A DNA stretch of 64,000 nt from Symsagittifera roscoffensis (GCF_963678635.1 NC_087069.1:10871206-10935205); one strand, 5' to 3'. Numbered from the stretch's first letter, positions 47,699-56,868 are shown. Notes: a model not told the origin generated them from the sequence alone. Translations and numbers: made by a program.

Positions 47699-49008
47699 CC
47701 ATTTTCAGACAGTCGAAATTGGAAGGACGTTCTTTGTAACTTTACGGTCAGATGTAAAAAATACATTCGATGAGCGTAAACCCCAAACAAAAATTTCCAG
47801 GTTTGCTGTCAAAGCGTTTGAGAATTGAGATCGAGTGAAACTGAGCAGTTAGTAAGTTCTGGATGCAAGAAGTCATGAGCTGCCTGCTGTGTGCTAGTGA
47901 GATCGAAACAGATAATAAAGTGCTGTTGGTAGTTATCCAGATTGATTCCTAGCCCGCAGTGCAACAAACCTAGCGATGATAGTGTGTTAAAGAAGAGACG
48001 TTTATGATCTTGTGTACTGATTGGTGTACTTGCTATTGGTAAACCGTTCCGTCTCAAGGTAACTTGCTCCAATCCAAACTTTTGATAATGAAAAGGATTC
48101 GTTCGGTTTGTTCCTAGAAATGCATTATTTGTGTTCAATGCTATTATAAATTGTCTAACCGGTTCACGAGGAAAAATATCTTCCTGTTGCCAGCTGCGTT
48201 GACCAGCTGCTGCAAGAAATGTTTTTGTAATTTCTTCTTGATATGGCTAGTTCGCAGGAGTTTTGAGCAAAGTTGATTCAATGGCAGAGAGCACATGGTC
48301 GGTCACAGTCATTTTTCTAACATAGAGGTTCGCTTCGAGTATTTGCAGCTTGTAATGCTTGGCAGCATCTTCAGATATGATGAGAAAGTCTTCATGAGAA
48401 CGTCTGTAGGAAAGTCTGAGGGTAACATAACATCGCTCAACAATTGCTTGTCACATGTGAAAAAGATCAAATCCATAGAACCAAATTTTCCTCGATTCAC
48501 GGACCAGTTCTCGTTGAGATATGAAATCAGCTGCATCTATTGCAGCGGGATTATTTTCAAAACGATATCCCTGACACTTAAGCCATGATTCCTTGGCTCC
48601 TTTGCTGTTAGAAAATTCTGTTCCAATAAAGCTTTTATGCGCAAAATTACTTATGGAATTTGAGATTTTGAGTCCATTAGCAGAGAGGGTACAGTCAGAG
48701 AAAAGGGAATACAGGGAGCTGTTTACGAGAAACGGTGAATCAGACATAGTAGGATCAGTGTTGTCGTATCGCAGATCAGCTCCATTTGATTGCGTTACTT
48801 TGCATCGTATTTCCAAATAAATTTTTTGCAGGTCAACAAAATTATTACGGTCACCGGTGATTTCAAATTCAATCATTGGTCCATTAGGTGAATAGAAAGG
48901 TCCAATTTTTTGATCAAAAGCGTTTTCAAAAGTAATTAAAAGAGGTTGTTTTTCAAACAAATCCAGAGAGCTATGGGTAGCTTCATTGGGTAACAAATTA
49001 GCGATCAT
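47695..49008 (-). pseudogene. Major capsid protein, double jelly-roll type (Polinton), three in-frame stops
   Basis: One continuous frame of 437 codons from ATG 49008 to TGA 47695, interrupted by in-frame stops at 48451-48453 (TGA), 48247-48249 (TAG) and 47809-47811 (TGA) but no frameshift. The N-terminal third shows the family signature NNFVDLQKIYLEIRCKV and NSSLYSLFSDCTLSANGL, then FAHKSFIGTEFS, known in animal Polinton capsid proteins (F54H12.2-like). It would form the trimeric capsomers. Start overlaps the previous gene's stop (ATGA), and the stop overlaps the protease start (ATGA). Decay is by point stops only. Confidence 0.82.
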
Positions 49009-49405
49009 TTTTTATGTTTGAGAAAAAATCTGCTCGACTTCTCACTGGTCTGGTTTTTCTTCGAATGGTTGTTTTTCTTTTTCGAGCCCCCTACTGACCT
49101 TCTTCTTCGTAATTCATTCATTGGTGTCTTTCGACGACGTCTAGCACCACCGAGTTGTTTTCTTGCAGTTTTTGTGACAGTGTTTTTCAATGCTTGTTTA
49201 GGAGACTTCTTTTTCATAGCGAAATCAATCAGTTCTGGCGCTGCACTCATCAAAAGTTCTCGGCCCACTTTTTTCGCAGCCGTCGTGCAAGCGGTATAGC
49301 AACACGACCAATGCCAGCAGCCAAAGCGCCAAATCCACTGCCGCGTTGTCGGTAGTGTCCAGAGAAATGAGGAAGTGAAGCTTGCTTTGCATAATATTGT
49401 TCCAT
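49005..49405 (-). pseudogene. Small basic virion protein, pVI/PX-like, frameshifted
   Basis: From ATG 49405 the first frame reads MEQYYAKQASLPHFSG, then a Gly/Ala-rich amphipathic stretch (GSGFGALAAGIGRVAIP) of the pVI/PX type, and ends near 49255. The other frame then carries KKVGRELLMSAAPELIDFAM and a very basic tail (RRRRKTP, RRRRSVGG, KKKNNHSKK) to the stop at 49005. The frame change lies at an A run near 49285. Such proteins bind DNA or capsid inside virions. It sits between minor and major capsid genes, as in other Polintons. Confidence 0.65.
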
Positions 49406-49470
49406 TGGTTTTCAATCTAAGCGCTTGAATTTTAGAGTCAACACAACTTTACCAGTTCCTGCAAAGGGCA

Positions 49471-50283
49471 CTAGTCTTCCGGTTTATGTGCGCAACTGTA
49501 CCGATATTGATTGTACAGATGAAGTGAATATATTTTTTTGTAGTCTAAATTAGTGAAGTTTTTTCGATGATTAGGTTCAATGCTGCAGGCACTACCGTTT
49601 TTGATGCGTCTATTTGAATCAATGACGCGTAACAATGGGGCCTTTGCATCACCAACAGTTTGGTATTGAATAATGTCAATATAGACAAAAATTAGACTTG
49701 TCCCACTTGATAAGTCAAATGGGAAATGAGATTCGTACAGTTCGTTTCCCTCATAAGATGCATCGAAGGAGGGTATCATTTTGTAACCAATGTGATATTC
49801 ACCGTTCTCATCAAGCTTTGCATTGCAGCCTAAAAGACTGGGTATTTGGGGACTTGGGAATGAGATTCCTTCATTTGCGTTCATCCAAATGCGCATGCTA
49901 TTCGTGATTTCTTGAGGACTCGCATCAAAATGAATTTTGTCTTTGAGTTTTGTTTTTATCTCATTAATCAATTGTTCTATAAAAAGGTACTCTCCTGATT
50001 TGATAAAAACTTTTTCGCCATAGTAGGGTCTGGAAATTGTATTCCGATTGCCAGCGTTGGATTTACTGGCTACTACTTCGGATGCTCTGAAGTACGTAAA
50101 TTCCTCATCAGTAACATTGTTTAATTTTGTGGGGAAAATTATTTCTGAGAGAGCAACTCTCCAATTTCCGTCTAAAGCTATTTCTTCTTTACAAAAACTT
50201 CTAAAACTGGCCAAAGTGTTGTTTGGGAAATAATCCATTGATGCTGTTGAAATCAAATGTAAAGTAAACTCATCACTGCCCAT
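49471..50283 (-). CDS. Minor capsid (penton-like) protein of Polinton
   Basis: 270 residues, intact. The N-terminus MDYFPNNTLASFRSF, then LDGNWRVALSEIIFPTKLNN, is the typical opening of the Polinton minor capsid family (N-N-T-L-x-x-F ... W-x-V-A-L-x-E-I). Single jelly-roll fold is expected and would occupy capsid vertices. The start ATG lies 11 nt inside the end of the integrase frame. The following 65 nt to the pVI/PX-like gene are non-coding. Confidence 0.75.
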   Translation of the reverse strand: MGSDEFTLHLISTASMDYFPNNTLASFRSFCKEEIALDGNWRVALSEIIFPTKLNNVTDEEFTYFRASEVVASKSNAGNRNTISRPYYGEKVFIKSGEYLFIEQLINEIKTKLKDKIHFDASPQEITNSMRIWMNANEGISFPSPQIPSLLGCNAKLDENGEYHIGYKMIPSFDASYEGNELYESHFPFDLSSGTSLIFVYIDIIQYQTVGDAKAPLLRVIDSNRRIKNGSACSIEPNHRKNFTNLDYKKIYSLHLYNQYRYSCAHKPED

Positions 50284-51160
50284 TTTCGTTATAATCAGCT
50301 TTGTTTCTAATTAAACTAAGTTCTTTTTCATAAAAGTTTCCGCTGATTTGAGACTGTATTTCCGCTTCCTTTTCCGCATCAATGAGACTGTATGTTGGAG
50401 GGTTTACAGTACGAGTGGCATTTATTTCAAAAACTTCGTCTATAAAAATCTGCTTGTAACCTTTTCTAAAAGGCAAGTCAGTCTTCGCTATTTGCACATA
50501 GTCACCAACATAAAATTTTGGTTTATGTACCAACTTCGATGAACTGTTAATAATAATGAAACTAAAGCAGGTACATGTTTTCTTGTGACCTTGCTTGGAG
50601 CGAATTTTCTTACTCTATTAACGCGTGAGTTAATCGTTTGAACAAAACTTTGTAATTTTTCAATATAACTGTAAGTCCATTCAAACTCCAAGTATTTGTA
50701 GATAATACTTTTCAGCGATCGAAAGTTTCTTTCGTCAAACGCTGATTTTTTTTCACTGTGAGTATTGTATTTGATGATTTCTCGTTTAGTACATAACTTT
50801 TCGAACTCTCCCTTAAACTCGGTGCCTTTGTCAACCCAAACTTTTTTTGGTTGTTTTGTTTTGATCAATTTTTTGAAAGCTTCGGTTGTTTCCGAGCATA
50901 TTTGGCCTTCAGGGGTTCCACTCGTAAGTAGCGAGAGAGACAATCGACAGCAACTAACAAATATCGTACCCATCGGTTATAATTCGCCAATTTATCAACA
51001 TAAGCCAATTCAAGAGACCAAATTTCGTTGATATCGTTAACAATCACTTTTAGCGGAGGTTATGTTTTTTTTTCACTTTGTATGTGATGATTGAGATCTC
51101 AGAAATTTTTAAACTTTTTTTGGTGAGAGTTGACTAGCATTTGTTAAATTTTTAACGCTA
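50273..51160 (-). pseudogene. Retroviral-type (rve, DDE) integrase of Polinton, frameshifted
   Basis: Would insert the element DNA. Three frame segments in order carry the first catalytic Asp in VAVDCLSRYLRVEP (frame 50865-51047), the second in VWVDKGTEFKG and the Glu in SAFDERNFRSLK (frame 50488-50973), then RVNRVRKFAPSKV, and an SH3/chromodomain-like tail FYVGDYVQIAK ... PPTYSLID (frame 50273-50533). Frameshifts lie near 50900 and 50530. The N-terminal part above 51047 has stops. All three catalytic residues survive in the fragments. Upstream of the minor capsid gene and overlapping it. Confidence 0.85.
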
Positions 51161-51206
51161 CCAAATGCAGCTGCACCTTTCGTGTAGAGTAATTTGAGTT
51201 TTTTCT

Positions 51207-52050
51207 TCACTGATAGTAGGATTTCCATTCTTTTGTTGACGTCGTCGCAAACGATTCTTTACTGCTTTCATATTCGTCGTCATCTTTGTCGTTGGTGGTG
51301 GGGAAAAATTCTTTTTTATGGGTTTTTCTTTTGTCTGATTGCTTGGTTTTGGGTTTGAGAGTTGTCGATGGAGTCTTTGAAGAGGAGGGTTTTGGTCTCT
51401 TTGAGTCCTCAGTTGTCGGGTTGTCGTCGGAGACAAAGGAGGAAGAAGTTGAGGGCTTAGCTGCTTCGCTCTTAAGCGAGCGGAGAATCTGTTTGGCATA
51501 AGTGTTGCACACTAAGCTAGGATCAAGATTCAGTTCTTTCAAAATTTGTGGATAAAAAACACCCTCAAATGTTTTTGTGTTTTGCTGTGTATCGTACAAA
51601 AAGGATTCAATTTTAACGAGTGTTGGTTTTCCTTGAATTAGAAAATATACGTCAACGTCTAAAGTCAAGGATTCAACTTTGAACAACTGCTTCAGCACTG
51701 TGTTTGCCCTTTCCATTTTATTAGCTTCCAATAGCTCTTGAATGGATTCCATAACCTTTCGAAACACTTCAGCGGTTTTTCCATTACTTTTTCATCGTTT
51801 TTTTTCTGTTCTCTATGAGCTTGTCTGCTGCAGTGAATTGTATGATTCAAAATTTTTTTCTGCTTCATCATCGCCATCATCACTAAAATTAGTAAGTGCA
51901 GATAAATTTATTTTTCGAAGAGTTGGTACTACATTATTAGGGGTTAAAGGAATAGGAGATGTTGGGTTTAATGGTGGTGGAGAGTCACGGCTGATATTTC
52001 GTTCTCGAAATCGTTGTATGTAATTGAGTTGAAATGATTTGTCATTAATT
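51207..52050 (-). pseudogene. Polinton-encoded protein of unknown function, Ser/Lys-rich, broken
   Basis: The C-terminal frame (51207-51767) begins VMESIQELLEANKMERAN, contains a compact hydrophobic part (VDVYFLIQGKPTLVKIESFL) and ends in a Ser/Pro/Lys/Thr-rich tail with several basic patches. Upstream, another frame (about 51830-52050) reads LNYIQRFRERNISRD, a Pro-rich piece and an acidic FSDDGDDEAEKN stretch. Frame changes lie near 51800. It may have been one virion or DNA-binding protein. Not recognised. Confidence 0.5.
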
Positions 52051-52152
52051 AATGGATTATGAAAGATTTGAGATTATGGTGCAGTTTTTTCATCTGGAGC
52101 ATATGTTTTTCGAGGAATGAGGATGAATTATTCAGCATACATATTTGAGGTT

Positions 52153-52449
52153 CTAGTTTTTCAGGTAAATGTAACACGATTCTCCGATTGATTTAACCAG
52201 TGAAATATTGTTTGCCAAAACTTTTCGTTTTTCTTGGATACTAAACTTAGGGTCAACAATTTTTCCAAATGGTATTTTCTTAGTCTCGATGAAACTTTTG
52301 TTAGCTGGAACATGACCCAGAAAAACATTCACAAAACAATCGTAAAGAAATCTAATAAAATTTGAATCAGCTCCTGTCAAAATTGATCTACAATGGCGAC
52401 TATTGAGCATTTGCTTCAGTATACATAATTCTTTCTCTTTCATTTTCAA
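52153..52449 (-). CDS. Small conserved Polinton-type protein, function unknown
   Basis: 98 residues. The pattern LKQMLNSRHCRSIL, then FIRFLYDCFVNVFLGHVP, and basic FSIQEKRKVL resembles a short protein repeatedly found in Polintons and related elements (L...R..IL...A...I..L..C..N.L.G.VP, then Lys-rich). It overlaps the ATPase frame by about 50 nt. Starts at Met1 or Met3. It is intact. Family recall is from pattern, so moderate confidence. Confidence 0.55.
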   Translation of the reverse strand: MKMKEKELCILKQMLNSRHCRSILTGADSNFIRFLYDCFVNVFLGHVPANKSFIETKKIPFGKIVDPKFSIQEKRKVLANNISLVKSIGESCYIYLKN

Positions 52450-53092
52450 GAGATGTGATAACTGCTTTTGAGGATGGTAAATAGAAAATGGTTGGCGATG
52501 GTGGAACTATGTTTGACGAATAACGAAGACATTCTGAAGTTTTGGGATCCAAGTCTATCAACAGATGACCGAAATCTTCTTTCGTTGCCAACTGATACGC
52601 ATGACGGAAGAATTTTGCATTTTTCAACTGTCTGCCTAAATAATCATTTTGTTGAATGTCTCGAGGTGATTTGAACAAAATTAAGTGAGTTATATTCAAA
52701 TCTATTGTACGTGATTGCTTACTCTGCTGAAATAAATTGTGCTTGACATAAATAACATGAACAATTTTATGTCGGCCTGCTGTAGCTAATTTAACAAAAT
52801 CTTTCTCATTAAAAATTTCTTCACAGATATCATGAAAGACAATCATACAATCCCGTAAGTTATTAACTTTTTCAAAGCTGGACAGTTTTATAAATGCAAT
52901 ATCAAATTTGTTGTGAGAAACAAAGGAACGGTATTTGGGTTGATCGTGAAGTTAAAAATAAAATATCTTGTTATACGATGGATAGAATGTACCTTTGAGA
53001 AGCATTTAAAAAATTAAATCAGTTTTGCCAGATCCCGAAGGACCTGAAACGGACATAAGCAGACGATCTTTTGTTGAAATGATCTTATTCAT
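52400..53092 (-). pseudogene. A32/FtsK-HerA-type packaging ATPase of Polinton, broken
   Basis: Motor that would pump DNA into the capsid. From ATG 53092 the frame reads RLLMSVSGPSGSGKTDLI, a clear Walker A (about 53018-53044), then hits TAA at 53006-53008. The rest is in another frame: Walker B is MIVFHDICEE at 52819-52846, followed by the usual Gln/Arg-sensor region (VIYVKHNLFQQSK) and a C-terminal DLDPKTSECLRY. A second stop and a frame change lie between 52850 and 53006. The start overlaps the membrane-protein stop by 8 nt. Confidence 0.85.
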
Positions 53093-53384
53093 TATTATAA
53101 CTTGGGATTGGGTAATATGTAACCAACTGTACTGGATAGTATTGAAAGCCAAATGGCAGTCTCGTCACACTAAGATTGTAAAAAGACAATTTTGAAATAG
53201 ATAAGGAGAGCAAAATGAAAAGGAAACAGACTTGTGTGAAAAAGACAACTTCTGCAGACGGAAGAGAAACAGAATTACAAAAATTCCAAGATCTGTTTTC
53301 GTGAGATAAAGACTGTTCGGCACCACCAATGTCTACAAAGTCGCAATCATTGTTCTCAACAGTGGTGGTTTCTTCAATTTCCAT
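53085..53384 (-). CDS. Small single-pass membrane protein of the Polinton cluster
   Basis: About 99 residues from the second Met (MEIEETTTVENN), chosen because that ATG overlaps the preceding stop by 11 nt like its neighbours. Acidic N-terminus, then one hydrophobic helix (AEVVFFTQVCFLFILLSLSI), then a short tail ending YYPIPSYNNE. A one-TM protein next to the ATPase occurs in other Polintons and may act in assembly or membrane interaction; that role is inferred. Intact. Confidence 0.6.
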   Translation of the reverse strand: MEIEETTTVENNDCDFVDIGGAEQSLSHENRSWNFCNSVSLPSAEVVFFTQVCFLFILLSLSISKLSFYNLSVTRLPFGFQYYPVQLVTYYPIPSYNNE

Positions 53385-53670
53385 GTTTACTGGAAGACTT
53401 TTTTTGCTTATTTGTATCAAGATGATAGTTACAACTGCATACCAATCGCCTTTTTTTTCTCTCTGATCTATTGCCGTTTGGTTTGTATTTTATTTTATAT
53501 CTTGCTATGTTTTTGTCTGTCAAAAGTACCCGAACAATTTTTTCTACGTTTCCGGTACCGATTTCGTCTAATAACTTTTTTGGTAAATTCTCACATGTTA
53601 AGTTCACATTTTGTGTGTTTTCTTTTGGCAAAATTTTTTTTTTGAAATTCTGAATTTTCAAACACGACAT
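53374..53670 (-). CDS. Polinton cluster protein, paralogue A of a tandem pair
   Basis: 98 residues. The central part ENLPKKLLDEIGTGNVEKIV and following IARYKIKYK align with paralogue B at 53738-54031 (HQLPAELKELVKTDNVEEI, then HFVVKFK). The C-terminus is Lys/Arg/Ser-rich. Function unknown; the pattern looks like a small alpha/beta domain. Stop overlaps the membrane-protein start. Intact. Confidence 0.5.
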   Translation of the reverse strand: MSCLKIQNFKKKILPKENTQNVNLTCENLPKKLLDEIGTGNVEKIVRVLLTDKNIARYKIKYKPNGNRSERKKRRLVCSCNYHLDTNKQKKSSSKHGN

Positions 53671-53737
53671 GTTAGCAACTAGTAATCACACAAGATCTAA
53701 GGAATTGAAAACAATCAATAAATATATTTATTATGAT

Positions 53738-54031
53738 TCACAAAACTTGGCATACATATGTGATTCTTCTTTTCGGTTCAACAGGCAAACCAACTCCTCG
53801 TGCAATGAAGAAAAACTCTTGTTTTGTAAATTTGTCATGGTTACAATTAGATTTGAACTTTACAACAAAATGATCAGCAACTCTGATAGTGGCTTGAACT
53901 AAATGTATTTCCTCAACGTTATCAGTTTTGACTAGTTCTTTCAGTTCAGCTGGAAGCTGATGGTCATGCAAATGGATTTGTCTTCTCTCTCCCAGCTGAG
54001 GTTGCAGCCCTTCCAGGTTGAGATTGAACAA
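53738..54031 (-). CDS. Polinton cluster protein, paralogue B of a tandem pair
   Basis: 97 residues, starting FNLNLEGLQPQLGERRQIHL. It shares the L-P-x-x-L ... D/G-N-V-E-x-I ... K-F/Y-K core with paralogue A. It is separated from it by 67 nt and from the next gene by 53 nt. Function unknown. Intact. Confidence 0.5.
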   Translation of the reverse strand: MFNLNLEGLQPQLGERRQIHLHDHQLPAELKELVKTDNVEEIHLVQATIRVADHFVVKFKSNCNHDKFTKQEFFFIARGVGLPVEPKRRITYVCQVL

Positions 54032-54084
54032 CGGAATTGACTGGCGAAATTCCTAGAGTCTGGACATTGTACAGGTGAAGGTAG

Positions 54085-54252
54085 TCAAGAACTGTAAAAA
54101 AATTTCCGTAAATTGTTGATTTCGATATCGTTCAGTGTAATTTGTTCGAGTTTTTGTAGGAGTGGTTTTCCTCGACAATCTAATATGCCTGTCCGCGTAA
54201 GAGTAATTTTAATTCTTGGTGTTAAATTGTTTTCAGGACTCTGGTTAGTCAT
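54085..54252 (-). CDS. Hypothetical small Polinton protein
   Basis: 55 residues if started at MTNQSPENN, whose ATG overlaps the preceding stop as ATGACTAA. A longer start at 54309 is possible. It contains TPRIKITLTRTGILDCRGKP and QITLNDIEINNLRKF. No recognised domain. Confidence 0.4.
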   Translation of the reverse strand: MTNQSPENNLTPRIKITLTRTGILDCRGKPLLQKLEQITLNDIEINNLRKFFYSS

Positions 54253-54832
54253 TGAAGCGTAAACCACCAAATTTGGAGATAAGGTTGTTTGCATCATTGG
54301 AAAGTTCATTTTGTAACCAATCGAAAAAAACGTTGGATTTTTTACGGGTACAATGCTTTAAAAATTGATGCGAGGGAAGTAAATGAGAATGTCGTTTGCA
54401 AATATGTTTTTCTTGACCCAATAACTGTTCAATCTTTGGGCAGCCAATATCTTCCAAATTTGTCACGGGTAATTTCAAGTATTCAGCTAATAAAACAGAT
54501 TTTTGTGTTCCTTTAGCAAAAAAATGGGAATTTGGGTTCCTCAAACGAATGCTGTCAGAAATTTGATCCAAGTGTGAGTAAGGGTATTCACCTTCGTCCC
54601 AACGAAGCCCGTGTAGAAATTTAGATACCCAATTGTACGCTTTTTTCTCTTCTTTTGATAAAGTGTTGAATTGAACTGGTGGCAGAAAATGAATTGTATC
54701 AATTGTATTAGCAGAGCAAACGGAAAGTTCCTTTATGATCGAAGGTTTCTCGCCACATTTAAATCCTTCAAGATCTAAAATAATGAGATAATTGAAAAAC
54801 AATTTTTTAGTTTCCTTTCTTTGGGTTAACAT
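54245..54832 (-). CDS. DEDD-exonuclease-like protein of Polinton-associated type
   Basis: About 195 residues from the first true ATG (54832). The N-terminus shows YLIILDLEGFKCG, with a D-x-E pair as in exonuclease motif I, then KELSV. FFAKGTQKSVLLAEYL, NLEDIGCPKIEQLL and C-x-R-H (ICKRHS) follow. This order (D-L/I-E-G-F, x-K-G-x-E/Q-K, D/E-x-x-C-P, C..H) recurs in uncharacterised invertebrate proteins linked to Polintons, and an RNase H-fold 3'-5' exonuclease is my inference. Intact, but its 5' 94 codons' worth of sequence includes the left edge of the tandem duplication (54739), so a truncated second copy exists. Confidence 0.55.
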   Translation of the reverse strand: MLTQRKETKKLFFNYLIILDLEGFKCGEKPSIIKELSVCSANTIDTIHFLPPVQFNTLSKEEKKAYNWVSKFLHGLRWDEGEYPYSHLDQISDSIRLRNPNSHFFAKGTQKSVLLAEYLKLPVTNLEDIGCPKIEQLLGQEKHICKRHSHLLPSHQFLKHCTRKKSNVFFDWLQNELSNDANNLISKFGGLRFND

Positions 54833-54837
54833 GACTT

Positions 54838-55363
54838 TCACTCAACATTCCTACAAACGAAATAACTTTGCGATGCAGCAAGCGTAACTGTATTATCAAT
54901 TCGTTTCTGTCCCCCAACGGCCGGAGATTTCTTGCAAACGTTTTGATTTGGTGAAGTTTGTTTGTTAGATGATGTTGCAGAAAGCAATAAATTGGCTAAA
55001 CGTTTTTTGATTGCAGTGAAATCTAACAAATCGAGATTGGCTGCAACAGGTTGTGCTGAATAAGTGAGAGCTAGTTTAAGCTTTTCAAATAACTCACCGT
55101 TTCCTTTGACATCTTTAGCAGGAGAAACTAAGTATTTGGCAAGGAAAAAATTGATTTAATTGTTCCTCTGAATCTACTTGAATCAACATATGGTAATGAG
55201 TTTTTTTTTCATTCTCGACTGAAAAAGGGCAATATTCAGATTTGAAGTGGCTTCCAAAAGTATAATTTTTAAAAGTAGATAAGTTAAGAACTTTTTCAGT
55301 AATAACAAATTTGAAATTTGGTTGAAACTTTTTGAAATAATCAGATAACACAACTTCGAACAT
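54838..55363 (-). pseudogene. Protein with HUH-endonuclease-like H-Y-H motif, frameshifted (copy 1)
   Basis: The N-terminal frame (55115-55363) has an N-terminal alpha/beta-looking stretch, FKFVITEKVLN, and KTHYHMLIQVDSEEQL, with H56-Y57-H58 flanked by hydrophobics as in HUH Rep proteins (H-hydrophobic-H strand). Near 55140 the frame changes and continues KYLVSPAKDVKGNGELFEKL, then LLDFTAIKKRLANLL, and a polar tail to TGA 54838. A Tyr nucleophile context is not certain. It could be a replication or nicking protein, or the motif may be accidental. Upstream in-frame codons (KFLKHKRFQARLEL) allow a longer N-terminus. Confidence 0.4.
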
Positions 55364-55388
55364 AGCTTCTGCCTTTTTGTAAAGGAAA

Positions 55389-55760
55389 ATTAATTCGAGT
55401 CGTGCTTGAAATCGTTTGTGTTTGAGGAATTTTGAGATTTCCTGGCTCGTTTACAATTAGATTGTGGTTTGTCTTTGTTTTCAACGGTATCAGAAATTTC
55501 ACTTGTTTGCGCTCGGATTGACTTTCCCAATTTTAGTAATTTTGAAAATTCTTCGCTGCTTAAGGAAAGTTTTTGTACACATTCAAATTCAGCGCATTCA
55601 GTTGCTTTTTGAAAACTTTCAGGAATACATAAGTTCCAGTTTGGTCATATGTTTTCAATGTAGCACGCACTAATCTTTTACTGTTTTCCGAAATATGGAA
55701 ATAGCAGTCGCCAGAATCCTTATCTGCTTTTGCTGTGGCGCTTGTTTTGGTTTTATTCAT
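55389..55760 (-). pseudogene. PC4-like single-stranded-DNA-binding protein, frameshifted (copy 1)
   Basis: First frame: MNKTKTSATAKADKDSGDCY, then LVRATLKTYDQTGTYVFLKVF, two strands. After a frame change near 55620 comes CAEFECVQKLSLSSEEFSKL, then KLGKSI, and a Lys/Asn/Ser tail. Strand-strand-strand followed by S-L-S-x-E-x-F-x-x-L helix is the layout of PC4/p15 and Whirly-like ssDNA-binding domains. A ssDNA-binding role would suit protein-primed replication. The inference is from pattern only. Confidence 0.4.
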
Positions 55761-56244
55761 TGTAACGAGTAAATTTTCAAAGTAACTTGATTTAAAACTG
55801 AATAGAAAGAAATGAATGGTTTCGATTGATTGTATATGTCTGCAAAAAAAAGCGTTGTATCTATTTTAGTTTATATACAGATGTTCTTTATATGGCAAAG
55901 ATACTGGATTGCAATTTGGTTCAAATGTATTAGTATTTTGTGCATGTACAACTGATAAGAGTTTCTATGGGTGTCAAAGGTCACAATGTTTAAACGTTTT
56001 TTTTTGATACAAGCTATTTGTTTGAATGTAATTTAGATAAACATAGAATACCATGCAAGGTAACATAAACATTTTACACGCCCTCCCTTATTAAACTGAT
56101 TAAAAATGACATAGAAGTTCTTGAAATTTCTTATTTTAGAAGAACCAATCCCTATTTCAATCTCTTGAGGCGTTTTCACATTTCATTTCAGTTTTTTTTC
56201 TTTCCGCGTTACGTTTGTCTTTTTCTTCCAACTTTTCTTCAAAA
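55761..56244. promoter_or_regulatory. Divergent promoter region (copy 1)
   Basis: 484 bp between the starts of the minus-strand block and the plus-strand gene. It contains AT-rich TATA-like strings (TTTATATAC, TTTATATGG near 55870-55895) and a pyrimidine-rich leader (TTTTTTTTCTTTCC...TTTTTCTTCC) before the plus-strand ATG. All Polinton genes point away from this region, apart from the polymerase, which has its own upstream region. Confidence 0.5.
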
Positions 56245-56868
56245 ATGTCTTGTTATCTTATTGCCGGATATTCCAATCACGAAAGAACCTTTTTTTATGA
56301 AACCGTTGTAGCAATAATTAACGAAGAGAAAAGTTTTAATCCTGATGAGTGAACTTGCACACATCACATTATGATTCCCAAAAATTTCTTACATTTATTC
56401 AGTAAACTTTCCTTAAGAAAGCCAAAGGAGGACGAAGAACTGAATATAAAGTATTTGAGTTACCTTACAAATTCTGGTAAATATACGGATCCCGACGAGC
56501 CTCTTGCTCTTCAGAGTGATATTTCGACTTCATCAAAACCAGTTAAAAAATTTTTGTATAAATACGATTGTGATGTTACTCCGATGTGTGAAAACCAGTT
56601 AGAATACTTTGAAGAAATTGAATTTTTTGATCGTTTATGGGGAATGGAACAGATTGAATCACCATTATTAGTTACGCCGAAAGCTGATCCTTCTCCTACA
56701 GTGTCACCATGGCTTGATGAACGATATTCTTCAACTGCAACTCGCACCCCCGAAGCGACAGTGAGTAATCACATGAAAAATTTGACTCCTTCTCTATGCC
56801 TTGCACCAAAGAAAAAGAGAAAGATAACAACACTAGAAAAAACTCAGGAGTATTTAGATCTGATTTAA
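56245..56868 (+). pseudogene. Divergent plus-strand Polinton gene with PKKKRK nuclear signal, premature stop (copy 1)
   Basis: From ATG 56245 (AAAAATG) 35 codons (MSCYLIAGYSNHERTFFYET...) end at an in-frame TGA, 56350-56352. The same frame continues from 56371 for 165 codons to TAA 56868. The body is acidic (LSLRKPKEDEELNIKYLSYL, YFEEIEFFDRLWGMEQIE) and ends APKKKRKITT, a classical monopartite nuclear localisation signal. It could be an early regulator or a transcription or replication factor. No family recognised. The only long plus-strand gene beside the polymerase. Confidence 0.55.

Noticed and set aside
49018-49299. Plus-strand frame opposite the basic virion protein
   Set aside because: It is a shadow of the Arg/Lys-rich minus-strand gene (Phe/Leu-rich in reverse).
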